A stretch of 64,000 bases of DNA from Planctomycetota bacterium (GTDB lineage: Bacteria > Planctomycetota > UBA1135 > UBA2386). Location: NCBI GenBank assembly GCA_020849665.1, contig JADLFX010000047.1, forward strand, positions 25,037 through 89,036. The letters run 5' to 3'. The notes beneath the pieces were generated by a model. That model saw only the letters and a program-made list of their open reading frames with translations. It ran no database searches and was not told the DNA's origin. Shown in pieces: positions 25,250 to 33,175 of this stretch. Position 1 is the stretch's first letter. Each line of letters starts with the position of its first letter. The position numbers were made by a program, and so were the translations under genes.

Positions 25250-27238
25250 TCACGGGAGCCGGCGGCGCGGACGCACGTGACCTGCAAGCTCCCTTGGCAC
25301 CACGCGCAGGCCGATCCTCGTGACCGAGGCCCCATCTCCAGATCGCAGAAGGGTTAGCGATGAGAACTCCTCGATGAGCAGGGGACCGTCCAGGCGCTGA
25401 CCCGGACGCAGGTCCGCCCTGGCCACCCGCACCCACGGTGCGCCGCCGAGGGGTGCGCGACGCGTACCCGCGCCAGAGGGCGCGGGGCTCGGCAGCAGGC
25501 GCGGGAACGCGCGGGGGGGCACCTCGGCGCGGGCTACGAGCGCCACGATCTCCAGCGGCATCGCCTCCGGAACGAACCCGAAGAGACGCCGGTGCTCGGC
25601 GGCATGCCGGGCGGCCAGTCCCGGGCCGAAGGGAATGCGCAGCCCGCCCCCCTGACCGGCGAAGCGGGCGATCGCATCGATCGTCACGCGCAGCGACGCG
25701 CGACCTGTGTCGCGGCGCAGCAGCGCCGCCGCAGCGGTACGCAGCCGGCGGGCGCGACGCGCCAGGTCCCGCGCACTGCGCGGCTCCCAGATCCGGTCGA
25801 CCGGCTCCTGCACCTCGGCCGACTCCCCGGCGAGCGCGAGGCCGATCGCCGAGAAGGCGCCCGGGTGGGGGGGCAGCAGGGCGAAGGGCATCCGCAGGCG
25901 CCCCGCCAGCGCCGCGGCATGCAGGCCGCCCGCGCCGCCGAAGGCCAGCAGGGGTACGGAGGCAGGATCGATCGCCTGCTGCGCGGTACGCACCAGGAGC
26001 GCCCGGACGAGGTGCGTCGTCGCCACCGCGAGGATCCCCCCGGCCGCGGCGCGGGTCCGCATGCCGAGCCTGCGCGCCAGGCGCTCGATGGCCCGCACGG
26101 AGCGGTCCGGGTCGATCGGGAAACCTCCGCCCAGGAGCGTGTCCGGCCCCAGGTGTCCGAGCGCCACGTGCGCGTCGGTGATCGTCGCGTCGTCGCCCCG
26201 GCCGTAGCAGGCCGGTCCGGGTTCCGCGCCGGCGCTCTGCGGGCCGACGCGCAGCGCCCCGCCGCGGTCGCAGTACGCCAGCGAGCCGCCCCCGCAGCCG
26301 ACCGAGTGGACGTCCACGGCGGGCAGCACGAGCGGCAGGCCTGCGACCTCGGGGTCGGTCCAGCGCTGTCCGCCCTCCCCGAGCAGGCTGACGTCGGTGG
26401 AGGTCCCGCCCATGTCGAGTGCGACCATCCGCGGCAGGCGCAGCTCGCGGCGCACCAGGTCCGCCGCCAGGACGCCGCCGGCGGGACCGGAGAAGAGCGC
26501 GCGTGCCGGGTGGCGCGCCGCCTCCGCCGCCGCGAGGATGCCGCCGCTGCTGCGCAGCAGACGCAGCGTGCCCGGCCGCACGAGGGTGGCGAGGCGGCGC
26601 ACGTAGCCGCCGACGCTCGGGGCGATCGCGGCGTCGAGGATCGCCGCGGTGAAGCGCTCGTACTCCCCGGCGGCAGGATGCAGCTCGCCGCTGCACACCA
26701 CGGGAACGCCCAACGGCCGCAGCGCGGCGGCGATCCGGGCCTCGTCTTCGGGATGGCAGTGCGAGTGCAGCAGGCCGATGGCCACCGCCTCGACCCGCGC
26801 CCGCCGCAGGCGCCGCAGGAGCGTCGCCAGCTCGCGCGCCGAGGGGCGGACGAGCTCCTCGCCCTGCGCGCTGCGGCGCGCGGCCACCCCGAAGCGCAGC
26901 GACCGGGGCACCGGCGGAACGGCCTTGGGCGCGCGCAGGTCGTAGAGCTCGGCGCGCGCCTGCCGGCCGATCTCGATGAGGTCCTCGAACCCGGCGTTGG
27001 TCACGAGCGCGGTGCGCGCCAGGTTGCCGGTGAGGATCGCGTTGAGCCCCACCGTGCTGCCGTGCACGACGTCCACGTGTTCGCCGTCCTGGCGTGCCCG
27101 GGCGATGCCGGCGAGCACCGCGCGTGCCGGGTCGTCGGGCGTGGACGGCACCTTGTGCACCGCCAGCGCGCCGCCGCGCAGCACCGCGAGGTCGGTGAAC
27201 GTGCCGCCGGTGTCGATGCCGATGCGCAATCCGGTCAT
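25250..27238 (-). CDS. Hydantoinase A / 5-oxoprolinase family protein
   Basis: 662-residue ASKHA-fold ATPase of the HyuA/oxoprolinase A family, which uses ATP to open cyclic amides such as hydantoins or 5-oxoproline, or to carboxylate ketones. Phosphate-binding motifs GIDTGGTFTDLAVL (N-terminal) and ALDMGGTSTDVSLL, plus SGPAGGVLAAD, GCGGGSLAY and AFGGAGGLHA are intact. The ATG at 27238 places the first motif at residue 5, as usual. The family almost always works with a HyuB subunit, encoded alongside; none is adjacent here, so the partner is elsewhere or the protein acts alone. Substrate unknown. Confidence 0.88.
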   Translation of the reverse strand: MTGLRIGIDTGGTFTDLAVLRGGALAVHKVPSTPDDPARAVLAGIARARQDGEHVDVVHGSTVGLNAILTGNLARTALVTNAGFEDLIEIGRQARAELYDLRAPKAVPPVPRSLRFGVAARRSAQGEELVRPSARELATLLRRLRRARVEAVAIGLLHSHCHPEDEARIAAALRPLGVPVVCSGELHPAAGEYERFTAAILDAAIAPSVGGYVRRLATLVRPGTLRLLRSSGGILAAAEAARHPARALFSGPAGGVLAADLVRRELRLPRMVALDMGGTSTDVSLLGEGGQRWTDPEVAGLPLVLPAVDVHSVGCGGGSLAYCDRGGALRVGPQSAGAEPGPACYGRGDDATITDAHVALGHLGPDTLLGGGFPIDPDRSVRAIERLARRLGMRTRAAAGGILAVATTHLVRALLVRTAQQAIDPASVPLLAFGGAGGLHAAALAGRLRMPFALLPPHPGAFSAIGLALAGESAEVQEPVDRIWEPRSARDLARRARRLRTAAAALLRRDTGRASLRVTIDAIARFAGQGGGLRIPFGPGLAARHAAEHRRLFGFVPEAMPLEIVALVARAEVPPRAFPRLLPSPAPSGAGTRRAPLGGAPWVRVARADLRPGQRLDGPLLIEEFSSLTLLRSGDGASVTRIGLRVVPRELAGHVRPRRRLP

Positions 27239-27395
27239 GGGGGCAGCCCACGCCGTGCGCCGCGGCACGGCCGTGGACGGTCGTTGGAGTGGGTGAGCCG
27301 TTGCATGCGGGCCGCCCCGGGAGGATCCGCGCGGGCCCGCAGGTGCGGCCCAGCCGGGGACCGCGTCGGGCGCGGAGGATAGCGGTGCACCCCGC

Positions 27396-27401
27396 TATGA
27401 T
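27396..27401 (+). promoter_or_regulatory. Candidate -10 box (TATGAT) of the plsY-gpsA operon
   Basis: TATGAT, a near-consensus -10 hexamer, is followed by CCCGCGCCC where transcription would start, about 40 bases before the plsY ATG. A similar layout (CACAAT then CCCGCGCC) occurs at 29209-29220 before the peptidase gene. Confidence 0.45.
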
Positions 27402-27448
27402 CCCGCGCCCATCCCGCGCGCCTCGGCGCGGCTCTCCCGCACTCGTCC

Positions 27449-28078
27449 ATGGAGCTCGTTCTCGCTTCGCTCGCGGCGTACCTGCTCGGCGGCGTCCCGT
27501 TCGCCTGGCTCCTGGTCCGCCTCTTCCGCGGGGTCGACGTCCGCACGATCGGATCGGGCAACGTGGGCGCCACCAACGCGGCGCGGGCCTTCGGGCCGCG
27601 CGCGCGCGGCCCGGTGTTCGTGCTCGTGTACCTGCTCGACCTCGGCAAGGGCCTGCTGCCCGCCCTGTGGGGCTGCGAGTGGCTGGAGGCCACCGACCCC
27701 GGGCTCGCGTCGACGGTGCTCGGCGCCGCCTCGGTGCTCGGTCACTGCACGTCGCCCTTCCTGGGCTTTCGCGGCGGCAAGGGCGTGGCCACCAACTGTG
27801 GCGTGGTGCTGATCCTGGATCCGCGGGCCCTCTTCGCCGGCCTCGGCGTGTTCCTGGTGGTGTGGCTGGTCACGCGCAGGGTGTATCTGGGCTCGCTCGC
27901 GCTCGGCATGGGGATCCTGGTCGCGACGGTGTTCCGCGACACCGCCACCGCCTTCACCGCGCGTCTGCCCTCGACGCTGTACTGCGCGGCCATGGCGCTC
28001 CTGCTCTTCTGGACCCACCGCTCCAACATCCAGAAGGCCCTCGCCGCGCGGCGCGCCGCCGGGGCGGGGGCGCCATGA
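27449..28078 (+). CDS. plsY: Glycerol-3-phosphate acyltransferase PlsY
   Basis: 209-residue inner-membrane enzyme that transfers an acyl group from acyl-phosphate to glycerol 3-phosphate, the first committed step of phospholipid synthesis. Three conserved cytoplasmic loops are visible: GSGNVGATNAARAFG, SVLGHCTSPFLGFRGGKGVA (the catalytic His and GGKGVAT) and a third short loop; five helices are predicted. Its stop overlaps the gpsA start (ATGA), so supply of glycerol 3-phosphate and its acylation are encoded together, a common arrangement. Confidence 0.96.
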   Translation: MELVLASLAAYLLGGVPFAWLLVRLFRGVDVRTIGSGNVGATNAARAFGPRARGPVFVLVYLLDLGKGLLPALWGCEWLEATDPGLASTVLGAASVLGHCTSPFLGFRGGKGVATNCGVVLILDPRALFAGLGVFLVVWLVTRRVYLGSLALGMGILVATVFRDTATAFTARLPSTLYCAAMALLLFWTHRSNIQKALAARRAAGAGAP

Positions 28079-29079
28079 ACTTCGCGGTGCTCGGCAATGG
28101 CGGGTTCGGGACGGCGATGGCCATCTCCCTGCAGCGCGCCGGCCACGGCGTACGGCTCTGGGGTCACGATCCCGCCTACACCGCCGAGCTCGCGCTCACC
28201 CGGGCCAACCCCCGCTACCTGCCGGACGTGGTGCTGCCCCAGGGCGTGCAGGTCGGCAGCGACGCGCGCGAGGCGCTGCGCGGAGCCGAGGCGATCCTTC
28301 TCGCGGTGCCCACCCAGCACGTCCGCGGCGTGCTCGAGGGGCTGCGGCCCGTGGTTCCGCCCGGCGTGCCGGTCGTGTCGCTGGCCAAGGGCCTGGAGCA
28401 GCGCACGGCGTTGCGGCCCAGCCAGGTCGTGCGCCACGTCCTCGAGGAGCGGAATCCGGTGCTCGCGCTGAGCGGGCCCAGCCACGCCGAGGAGGTGGCG
28501 CGCGGCGTGCCCACCACCGTCGTGCTGGCCGGCGCGAGCGAGCACGAGGCGGTGGTCGTGCGGATGCAGGAGGCGCTCGCGTCGCGCACGTTCCGCGTGT
28601 ATCGCAACCGCGACCTGCTGGGCGTGGAGATCTGCGGCGCGCTCAAGAACGTGATCGCCCTGGCCGCGGGCATCGCCGACGGACTGGGGCTCGGCGACAA
28701 CACCAAGGCCGCGGTGCTCTCGCGCGGCATCGTGGAGATGGCGCGCTTCGGCGTGGCGGAGGGCGCCGACCTGCACACCTTCTTCGGGCTGGCCGGAGTC
28801 GGGGATCTCGCGGTCACCGCCTACAGCCGGCACGGCCGCAACCGTGCCTTCGGCGAGCGCATCGGGCGCGGCGAGGCGGTGGAGCAGATCCTGGCCAGCA
28901 CGCGCAAGGTGGCGGAGGGAGTGTGGACCGCGGGCGTGGTGCACCAGCGCGCGTCCGACCTCGGCGTGGACGTGCCGATCTGCGACGCCGTGCACGCGGT
29001 GCTCTTCGGCGGCGTGGCGCCGCGTGCGATGGTGCAGCGGCTCATGGAACGCGACCCGCGCGACGAGACCTGGACCTGA
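28075..29079 (+). CDS. gpsA: NAD(P)-dependent glycerol-3-phosphate dehydrogenase
   Basis: 334-residue cytoplasmic enzyme reducing dihydroxyacetone phosphate to sn-glycerol 3-phosphate for phospholipids. The N-terminal dinucleotide motif is GNGGFGTAMA; further signatures are VSLAKGLEQRT, LSGPSHAEEVARGVPTTVV, the catalytic-lysine region GALKNVIALAAGIADGLGLG and GVGDLAVTAYSRHGRNRAFG. Length is normal for the family. Coupled to plsY by a 4-base overlap. Confidence 0.97.
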   Translation: MNFAVLGNGGFGTAMAISLQRAGHGVRLWGHDPAYTAELALTRANPRYLPDVVLPQGVQVGSDAREALRGAEAILLAVPTQHVRGVLEGLRPVVPPGVPVVSLAKGLEQRTALRPSQVVRHVLEERNPVLALSGPSHAEEVARGVPTTVVLAGASEHEAVVVRMQEALASRTFRVYRNRDLLGVEICGALKNVIALAAGIADGLGLGDNTKAAVLSRGIVEMARFGVAEGADLHTFFGLAGVGDLAVTAYSRHGRNRAFGERIGRGEAVEQILASTRKVAEGVWTAGVVHQRASDLGVDVPICDAVHAVLFGGVAPRAMVQRLMERDPRDETWT

Positions 29080-29272
29080 GCGCACGGCCGGCCGGCGCGG
29101 TGCGGCGCGGACGCGGCGCCGCCCGCGAGCGGGGCGGGCCGGGGCCGGAATCGGCGCTCGCGCCGCCCTTGTCGGCGAACGCTTCTGGCCCCCGTGCCGG
29201 GGCGTCGCCACAATCCCGCGCCTATCCCCAGGAGCCCTCCGGTGCCCCCGGATGACCCCTGGGTCCGGATCC

Positions 29273-31594
29273 ATGGACCGCAAGTTCCTCACCGTCCTTC
29301 TGGCCACCACCCTGGCGTCGCTCGCTGCGGGTGCCCCGCAGCAGGCCGCCGAGAGCCGTCCGGCCGCCACCCAGTCCGGCGCCGCCGCACCAACGCCGCC
29401 GGTGCAGACCCAGGCGACGCCACCGCCGCCCGCCAAGGACCTGACCCTCGACGACGTGTTCACGCTGAGCGAGCGGCTGGTCAAGAAGCCGCTCGAGCAG
29501 GTGCGTGCGTGGATGGACGGCCAGCACCTCCTCACCTTCGGCGAGGGGCAGGTCGGGGAGGCGCGGGTGCGCGGTTACTTCCGCCTCGACGTGACCAGTG
29601 GCGAGCGCCAGCTCCTGCTCGACCCGAACAAGGTCGCGGAAGCCCTCGCGCGGCTGCCCGGCTTCCCGCGCCGCGACGCCGACCGGGTTGCCGCGACGGC
29701 GGCCGGCTGGCAGTGGAACAAGCACTGGTCGGCGGTGCTCTTCGCGGCGGCGGACGACCTCTTCGCCTACGACCTCGCCAAGGGGGTCGTGCAGCGCCTC
29801 TCGAACGATGCGCCGGCGGAGGACGGCGAGCAGTGGTCCCCCGACGGCCGCCTCGTCGCGTTCGTGCGCGAGTTCAACCTGCACGTCGTGGGCGCCGACG
29901 GCACCGGCGCGCGCGCGCTGACCGGCGACGGCCATGCCCAGCTCCTGCACGGCCGCCTCGACTGGATCTACCAGGAGGAGCTCTACGGCCGCGGCAACTT
30001 CCAGGGGTTCTGGTGGTCGCCGGACAGCAGCATGCTGGCGTTCCTGCGCCTCGATCAGCGACCGGTGAAGGAGTTCCCCCTGGTGCAGGACGGACCGACC
30101 TACCCGGAGATGGAGCTGACCGACTATCCGAAGGCCGGGGCGCCCAATCCGGTCGCGGCGCTCGGCGTGGTCGACGTCCGGGGCGGCGCCCCGCGTTGGT
30201 TCGACCTGAGCCGCTACGGCGGCAACGACCTGCTGATCGTGCGCGTGCAGTGGCACCCGGACGCCTCGGAGGTGTACTTCCAGGTCCAGGATCGCGAGCA
30301 GCGCTGGCTGGACCTGCTGGCCGGAGACCCACGCAACGGACGGGTGCGGCTGGTGCTGCGCGAGCAGAGCCCGAGCTGGATCGAGGCCGACGGCGAGCCC
30401 ACGTGGCTGGACGGGGGCAAGAGCTTCCTGTGGCTCTCGGAGCGCGACGGGTGGAAGCACCTCTACCACTACCAGCGCGACGGCAAGCTCGTGGGCCGGA
30501 TCACGGAGGGCAGCTTCGAGGTCGACGAGGTCGCCGGCGTGGACGAACAGGCCCGGCTGGTCTACTTCCGCACCGATCGTTCCGACGTGAAGGAGGACCA
30601 CCTGTGGCGCGTCGGCCTGGACGGCAAGGGCGCGGCCGCGGTCACCCAGGAGCCCGGCGTGCACCGCGTGCGGCTCGCGCCCGACGCGGCGCTCTTCGTC
30701 GACACCTGGAACAGCGTCAAGCCGCCGCTGCCGCTGCGCGTGGACGTGAAGCGCATGGACAACGGCGTGGTGCGCACCCTGGCCGACAGCGATGTCGCTC
30801 CCCTGGCCGAGTACCAGCTCGCGGTGCCGGAGTTCGTGCAGGTGCCGACGCGGGACGGCTTCGCCATGGAGGCGATGCTGCTCAAGCCGCGCGGCTTCCA
30901 GGAGGGCAGGCGCTACCCGGTGTTCGGCTTCCACTACGCCGGCCCGCACGCGCCGCAGGTGCGCAACCAGTGGGGGCGGCGCTACCTGGCCAGCAACCAC
31001 CTCTGGTTCCAGATGCTGGCCCAGAAGGGCTACCTGGTCTGGGTGTGCGACAACCGCTCGGCGAGCGGCAAGGGCCAGGTGTCGGCGGCGGCGGCGTGGC
31101 GCAAGCTGGGCGAGACCGAGCTGCATGACCTGGAGGACGGCGTCGCCTGGCTGGTGCAGAAGGGCCTCGCCGACCCGGAGCGCGTGGGCATGTTCGGGTG
31201 GAGCTACGGCGGCTACCAGACCCTCTACAACCTCACCAACTCGAAGGTGTGGAAGCTGGGGATCGCGGTCAACCCGGTCACGGACTGGCACTTCTACGAC
31301 TCGATCTACACCGAGCGCGTGATGGGCCTCCCGGCCAACAACCCCGAGGGATACCGCCGCTCCAGCGTGCTGACCCACGCCGCCAACCTGCACGGCAAGC
31401 TCCTGCTCGTGCACGCCACCATGGACGACAACGTGCACCTGCAGAACAGCCTGCAGCTGGTGCAGGCCCTGCAGGGCGCCGGCAAGCAGTTCCAGTTCAT
31501 GGTCTACCCGCGCGTGCGCCACGGGATCGAGAACGACCGCCAGCAGAGGCACCTCTACCAGCTGATGACCGAGTTCGTGCTCGCCAACCTCTGA
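29273..31594 (+). CDS. Secreted dipeptidyl-peptidase IV family serine peptidase (S9B)
   Basis: 773-residue exported peptidase that should remove N-terminal dipeptides, especially X-Pro. A signal peptide (MDRKFLTVLLATTLASLAAG) and an Ala/Pro-rich linker precede an eight-bladed propeller containing the substrate-anchoring Glu pair in WIYQEELYGR. The C-terminal alpha/beta-hydrolase domain has the nucleophile in GWSYGG (Ser644), the acid in ATMDDNVH (Asp718 or 719) and His750 in RVRHGIEN. The ATG at 29273 gives the best signal peptide; an in-frame ATG at 29252 is possible. The two peptide transporter genes that follow suggest a peptide-uptake unit. Confidence 0.93.
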   Translation: MDRKFLTVLLATTLASLAAGAPQQAAESRPAATQSGAAAPTPPVQTQATPPPPAKDLTLDDVFTLSERLVKKPLEQVRAWMDGQHLLTFGEGQVGEARVRGYFRLDVTSGERQLLLDPNKVAEALARLPGFPRRDADRVAATAAGWQWNKHWSAVLFAAADDLFAYDLAKGVVQRLSNDAPAEDGEQWSPDGRLVAFVREFNLHVVGADGTGARALTGDGHAQLLHGRLDWIYQEELYGRGNFQGFWWSPDSSMLAFLRLDQRPVKEFPLVQDGPTYPEMELTDYPKAGAPNPVAALGVVDVRGGAPRWFDLSRYGGNDLLIVRVQWHPDASEVYFQVQDREQRWLDLLAGDPRNGRVRLVLREQSPSWIEADGEPTWLDGGKSFLWLSERDGWKHLYHYQRDGKLVGRITEGSFEVDEVAGVDEQARLVYFRTDRSDVKEDHLWRVGLDGKGAAAVTQEPGVHRVRLAPDAALFVDTWNSVKPPLPLRVDVKRMDNGVVRTLADSDVAPLAEYQLAVPEFVQVPTRDGFAMEAMLLKPRGFQEGRRYPVFGFHYAGPHAPQVRNQWGRRYLASNHLWFQMLAQKGYLVWVCDNRSASGKGQVSAAAAWRKLGETELHDLEDGVAWLVQKGLADPERVGMFGWSYGGYQTLYNLTNSKVWKLGIAVNPVTDWHFYDSIYTERVMGLPANNPEGYRRSSVLTHAANLHGKLLLVHATMDDNVHLQNSLQLVQALQGAGKQFQFMVYPRVRHGIENDRQQRHLYQLMTEFVLANL

Positions 31595-31662
31595 GCCGCC
31601 GGGGCGGACCCGGACCGGTTCCAGCCTTCGACCGGCGCCGCCCAGGCGGCGCGCCAGCAACC

Positions 31663-33120
31663 ATGCAAGACCAAGCCTCGCCCAAGGGACACCCGCCGGG
31701 CCTCTCTGTCGCGTTCGGCACCGAGCTGTGGGAGCGGTTCTGCTTCTACGGGATGCGGGCGCTGCTGGTGCTCTACCTGACCAAGCAGCTCCAGTTCCCC
31801 GACGCCGAGGCCTCCGAGATCTACGGCTCGTACCAGTCGCTGGTCTACGCCACCAACGTGCTGGGCGGCCTGCTCGCCGATCGCTTCCTCGGCTTCCGCG
31901 CGGCGATCGTGTTCGGCGGCCTGCTGATGGCCGCCGGCGAGTTCCTGCTCATGGTGCAGGATCACCGCGCCTTCTTCCTGGGCCTGTCCCTGCTGGTGAT
32001 GGGTTGCGGCTATCTCAAGCCCAACATCTCGGCGCTGCTGGGCAAGGCGTACGCGCAGGGCGATCCGCGCCGCGACTCGGGGTTCACGATCTTCTACATG
32101 GGGATCAACCTGGGCGCGTTCCTGGGGCCGATCGTGTGCGCCCGCTTCGCCGACCCGCGCTTCGGCTTCGCCGCCGCCGGCGTGGGCATGCTGCTGGCGG
32201 TCGCCTGGTTCGTGCTCGGGGCGCGCCGCTTCGGCGACCAGGGCCACCCGCCGGCACACGTGCCGCGCAAGTTCCGCCTGCCGGTCGCCGTGGTCACCGC
32301 GGCGGTCGTGGTGCCCCTGGTCTGGGTGCTGCTCAGCGACAAGGAGTGGCGCGGCTGGATCCAGACGGTCCTGAACGGGCTGGGTGCGACGCTCGCCGCG
32401 TACCTGCTCTTCGCCGGCGCGAAGGAGGGCAGGGCGCACCTCGGCCGGATGGTGGCGCTCCTGCTGCTCCTGGCGCTGAACGCGGTGTTCTGGGCCTGCT
32501 TCGAGCAGGCCGGCAACTCGATGAACCTGTTCGCGGAGCGCAACGTGGCCCTGGGCGACTTCGGCTTCACGATGAAGGCGGCGGACACCCAGGCCTTCAA
32601 CGCGCTGTTCATCATCCTGCTCGCGCCGCTCTTCGCGGCCCTGTGGCTCCGCCTGGACCGGCGTGGCTGGAACCCCTGGGTGCCCGTCAAGTTCGCCTTG
32701 GGCATCGTGCAGGTGGGCCTCGGCTTCGGCGTCCTGGTGCTGGCCAGCAAGTACCTCGGCAGCAACGGCATCGTGCCGCTCTGGACCCTGGCGCTCTGCT
32801 ACCTGATCCACACGACCGGAGAGCTCTGCATCTCGCCGGTCGGCCTGTCCACCATGACCCGGCTCGCGCCGGCCCGCCTGAGCGGGTTGGTGATGGGCGG
32901 CTGGTTCCTGTCCACGGCGTACGGCAACTTCCTGGCTGGACAGATCTCCAAGCTGGCCGGGCGCAGCGGCGACGTGAACACCGGCGATCTCCCGGCGGCG
33001 CAGTCGCTGCCGGTGTACGCCGACGTGTTCTGGATGCTCACCCAGGTCGGCGTCTGCATCGGCCTCGGGGCCCTCGTCCTGTCGCCGCTCGTGCAGCGTC
33101 TCATGCGTGGCGTGAACTGA
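31663..33120 (+). CDS. POT-family proton-dependent peptide transporter
   Basis: 485-residue MFS transporter of the POT/PTR family importing di- and tripeptides with protons. The first helix has the ExxER motif (TELWERFCFYG); the family signatures GYLKPNISALLGKAYAQGD and FTIFYMGINLGAFLGP, and later GELCISPVGLSTMTRLAP, are present. About 12-14 helices are predicted. It lies 68 bases after the DPP4-type peptidase gene and 55 bases before a second POT gene, so all three may be transcribed together to use peptides. Confidence 0.95.
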   Translation: MQDQASPKGHPPGLSVAFGTELWERFCFYGMRALLVLYLTKQLQFPDAEASEIYGSYQSLVYATNVLGGLLADRFLGFRAAIVFGGLLMAAGEFLLMVQDHRAFFLGLSLLVMGCGYLKPNISALLGKAYAQGDPRRDSGFTIFYMGINLGAFLGPIVCARFADPRFGFAAAGVGMLLAVAWFVLGARRFGDQGHPPAHVPRKFRLPVAVVTAAVVVPLVWVLLSDKEWRGWIQTVLNGLGATLAAYLLFAGAKEGRAHLGRMVALLLLLALNAVFWACFEQAGNSMNLFAERNVALGDFGFTMKAADTQAFNALFIILLAPLFAALWLRLDRRGWNPWVPVKFALGIVQVGLGFGVLVLASKYLGSNGIVPLWTLALCYLIHTTGELCISPVGLSTMTRLAPARLSGLVMGGWFLSTAYGNFLAGQISKLAGRSGDVNTGDLPAAQSLPVYADVFWMLTQVGVCIGLGALVLSPLVQRLMRGVN

Positions 33121-33175
33121 GTCCTCGACCTCGAGCCCGGTGCAGCCACCCATCCCGAACCCCCAGGAGACCACG

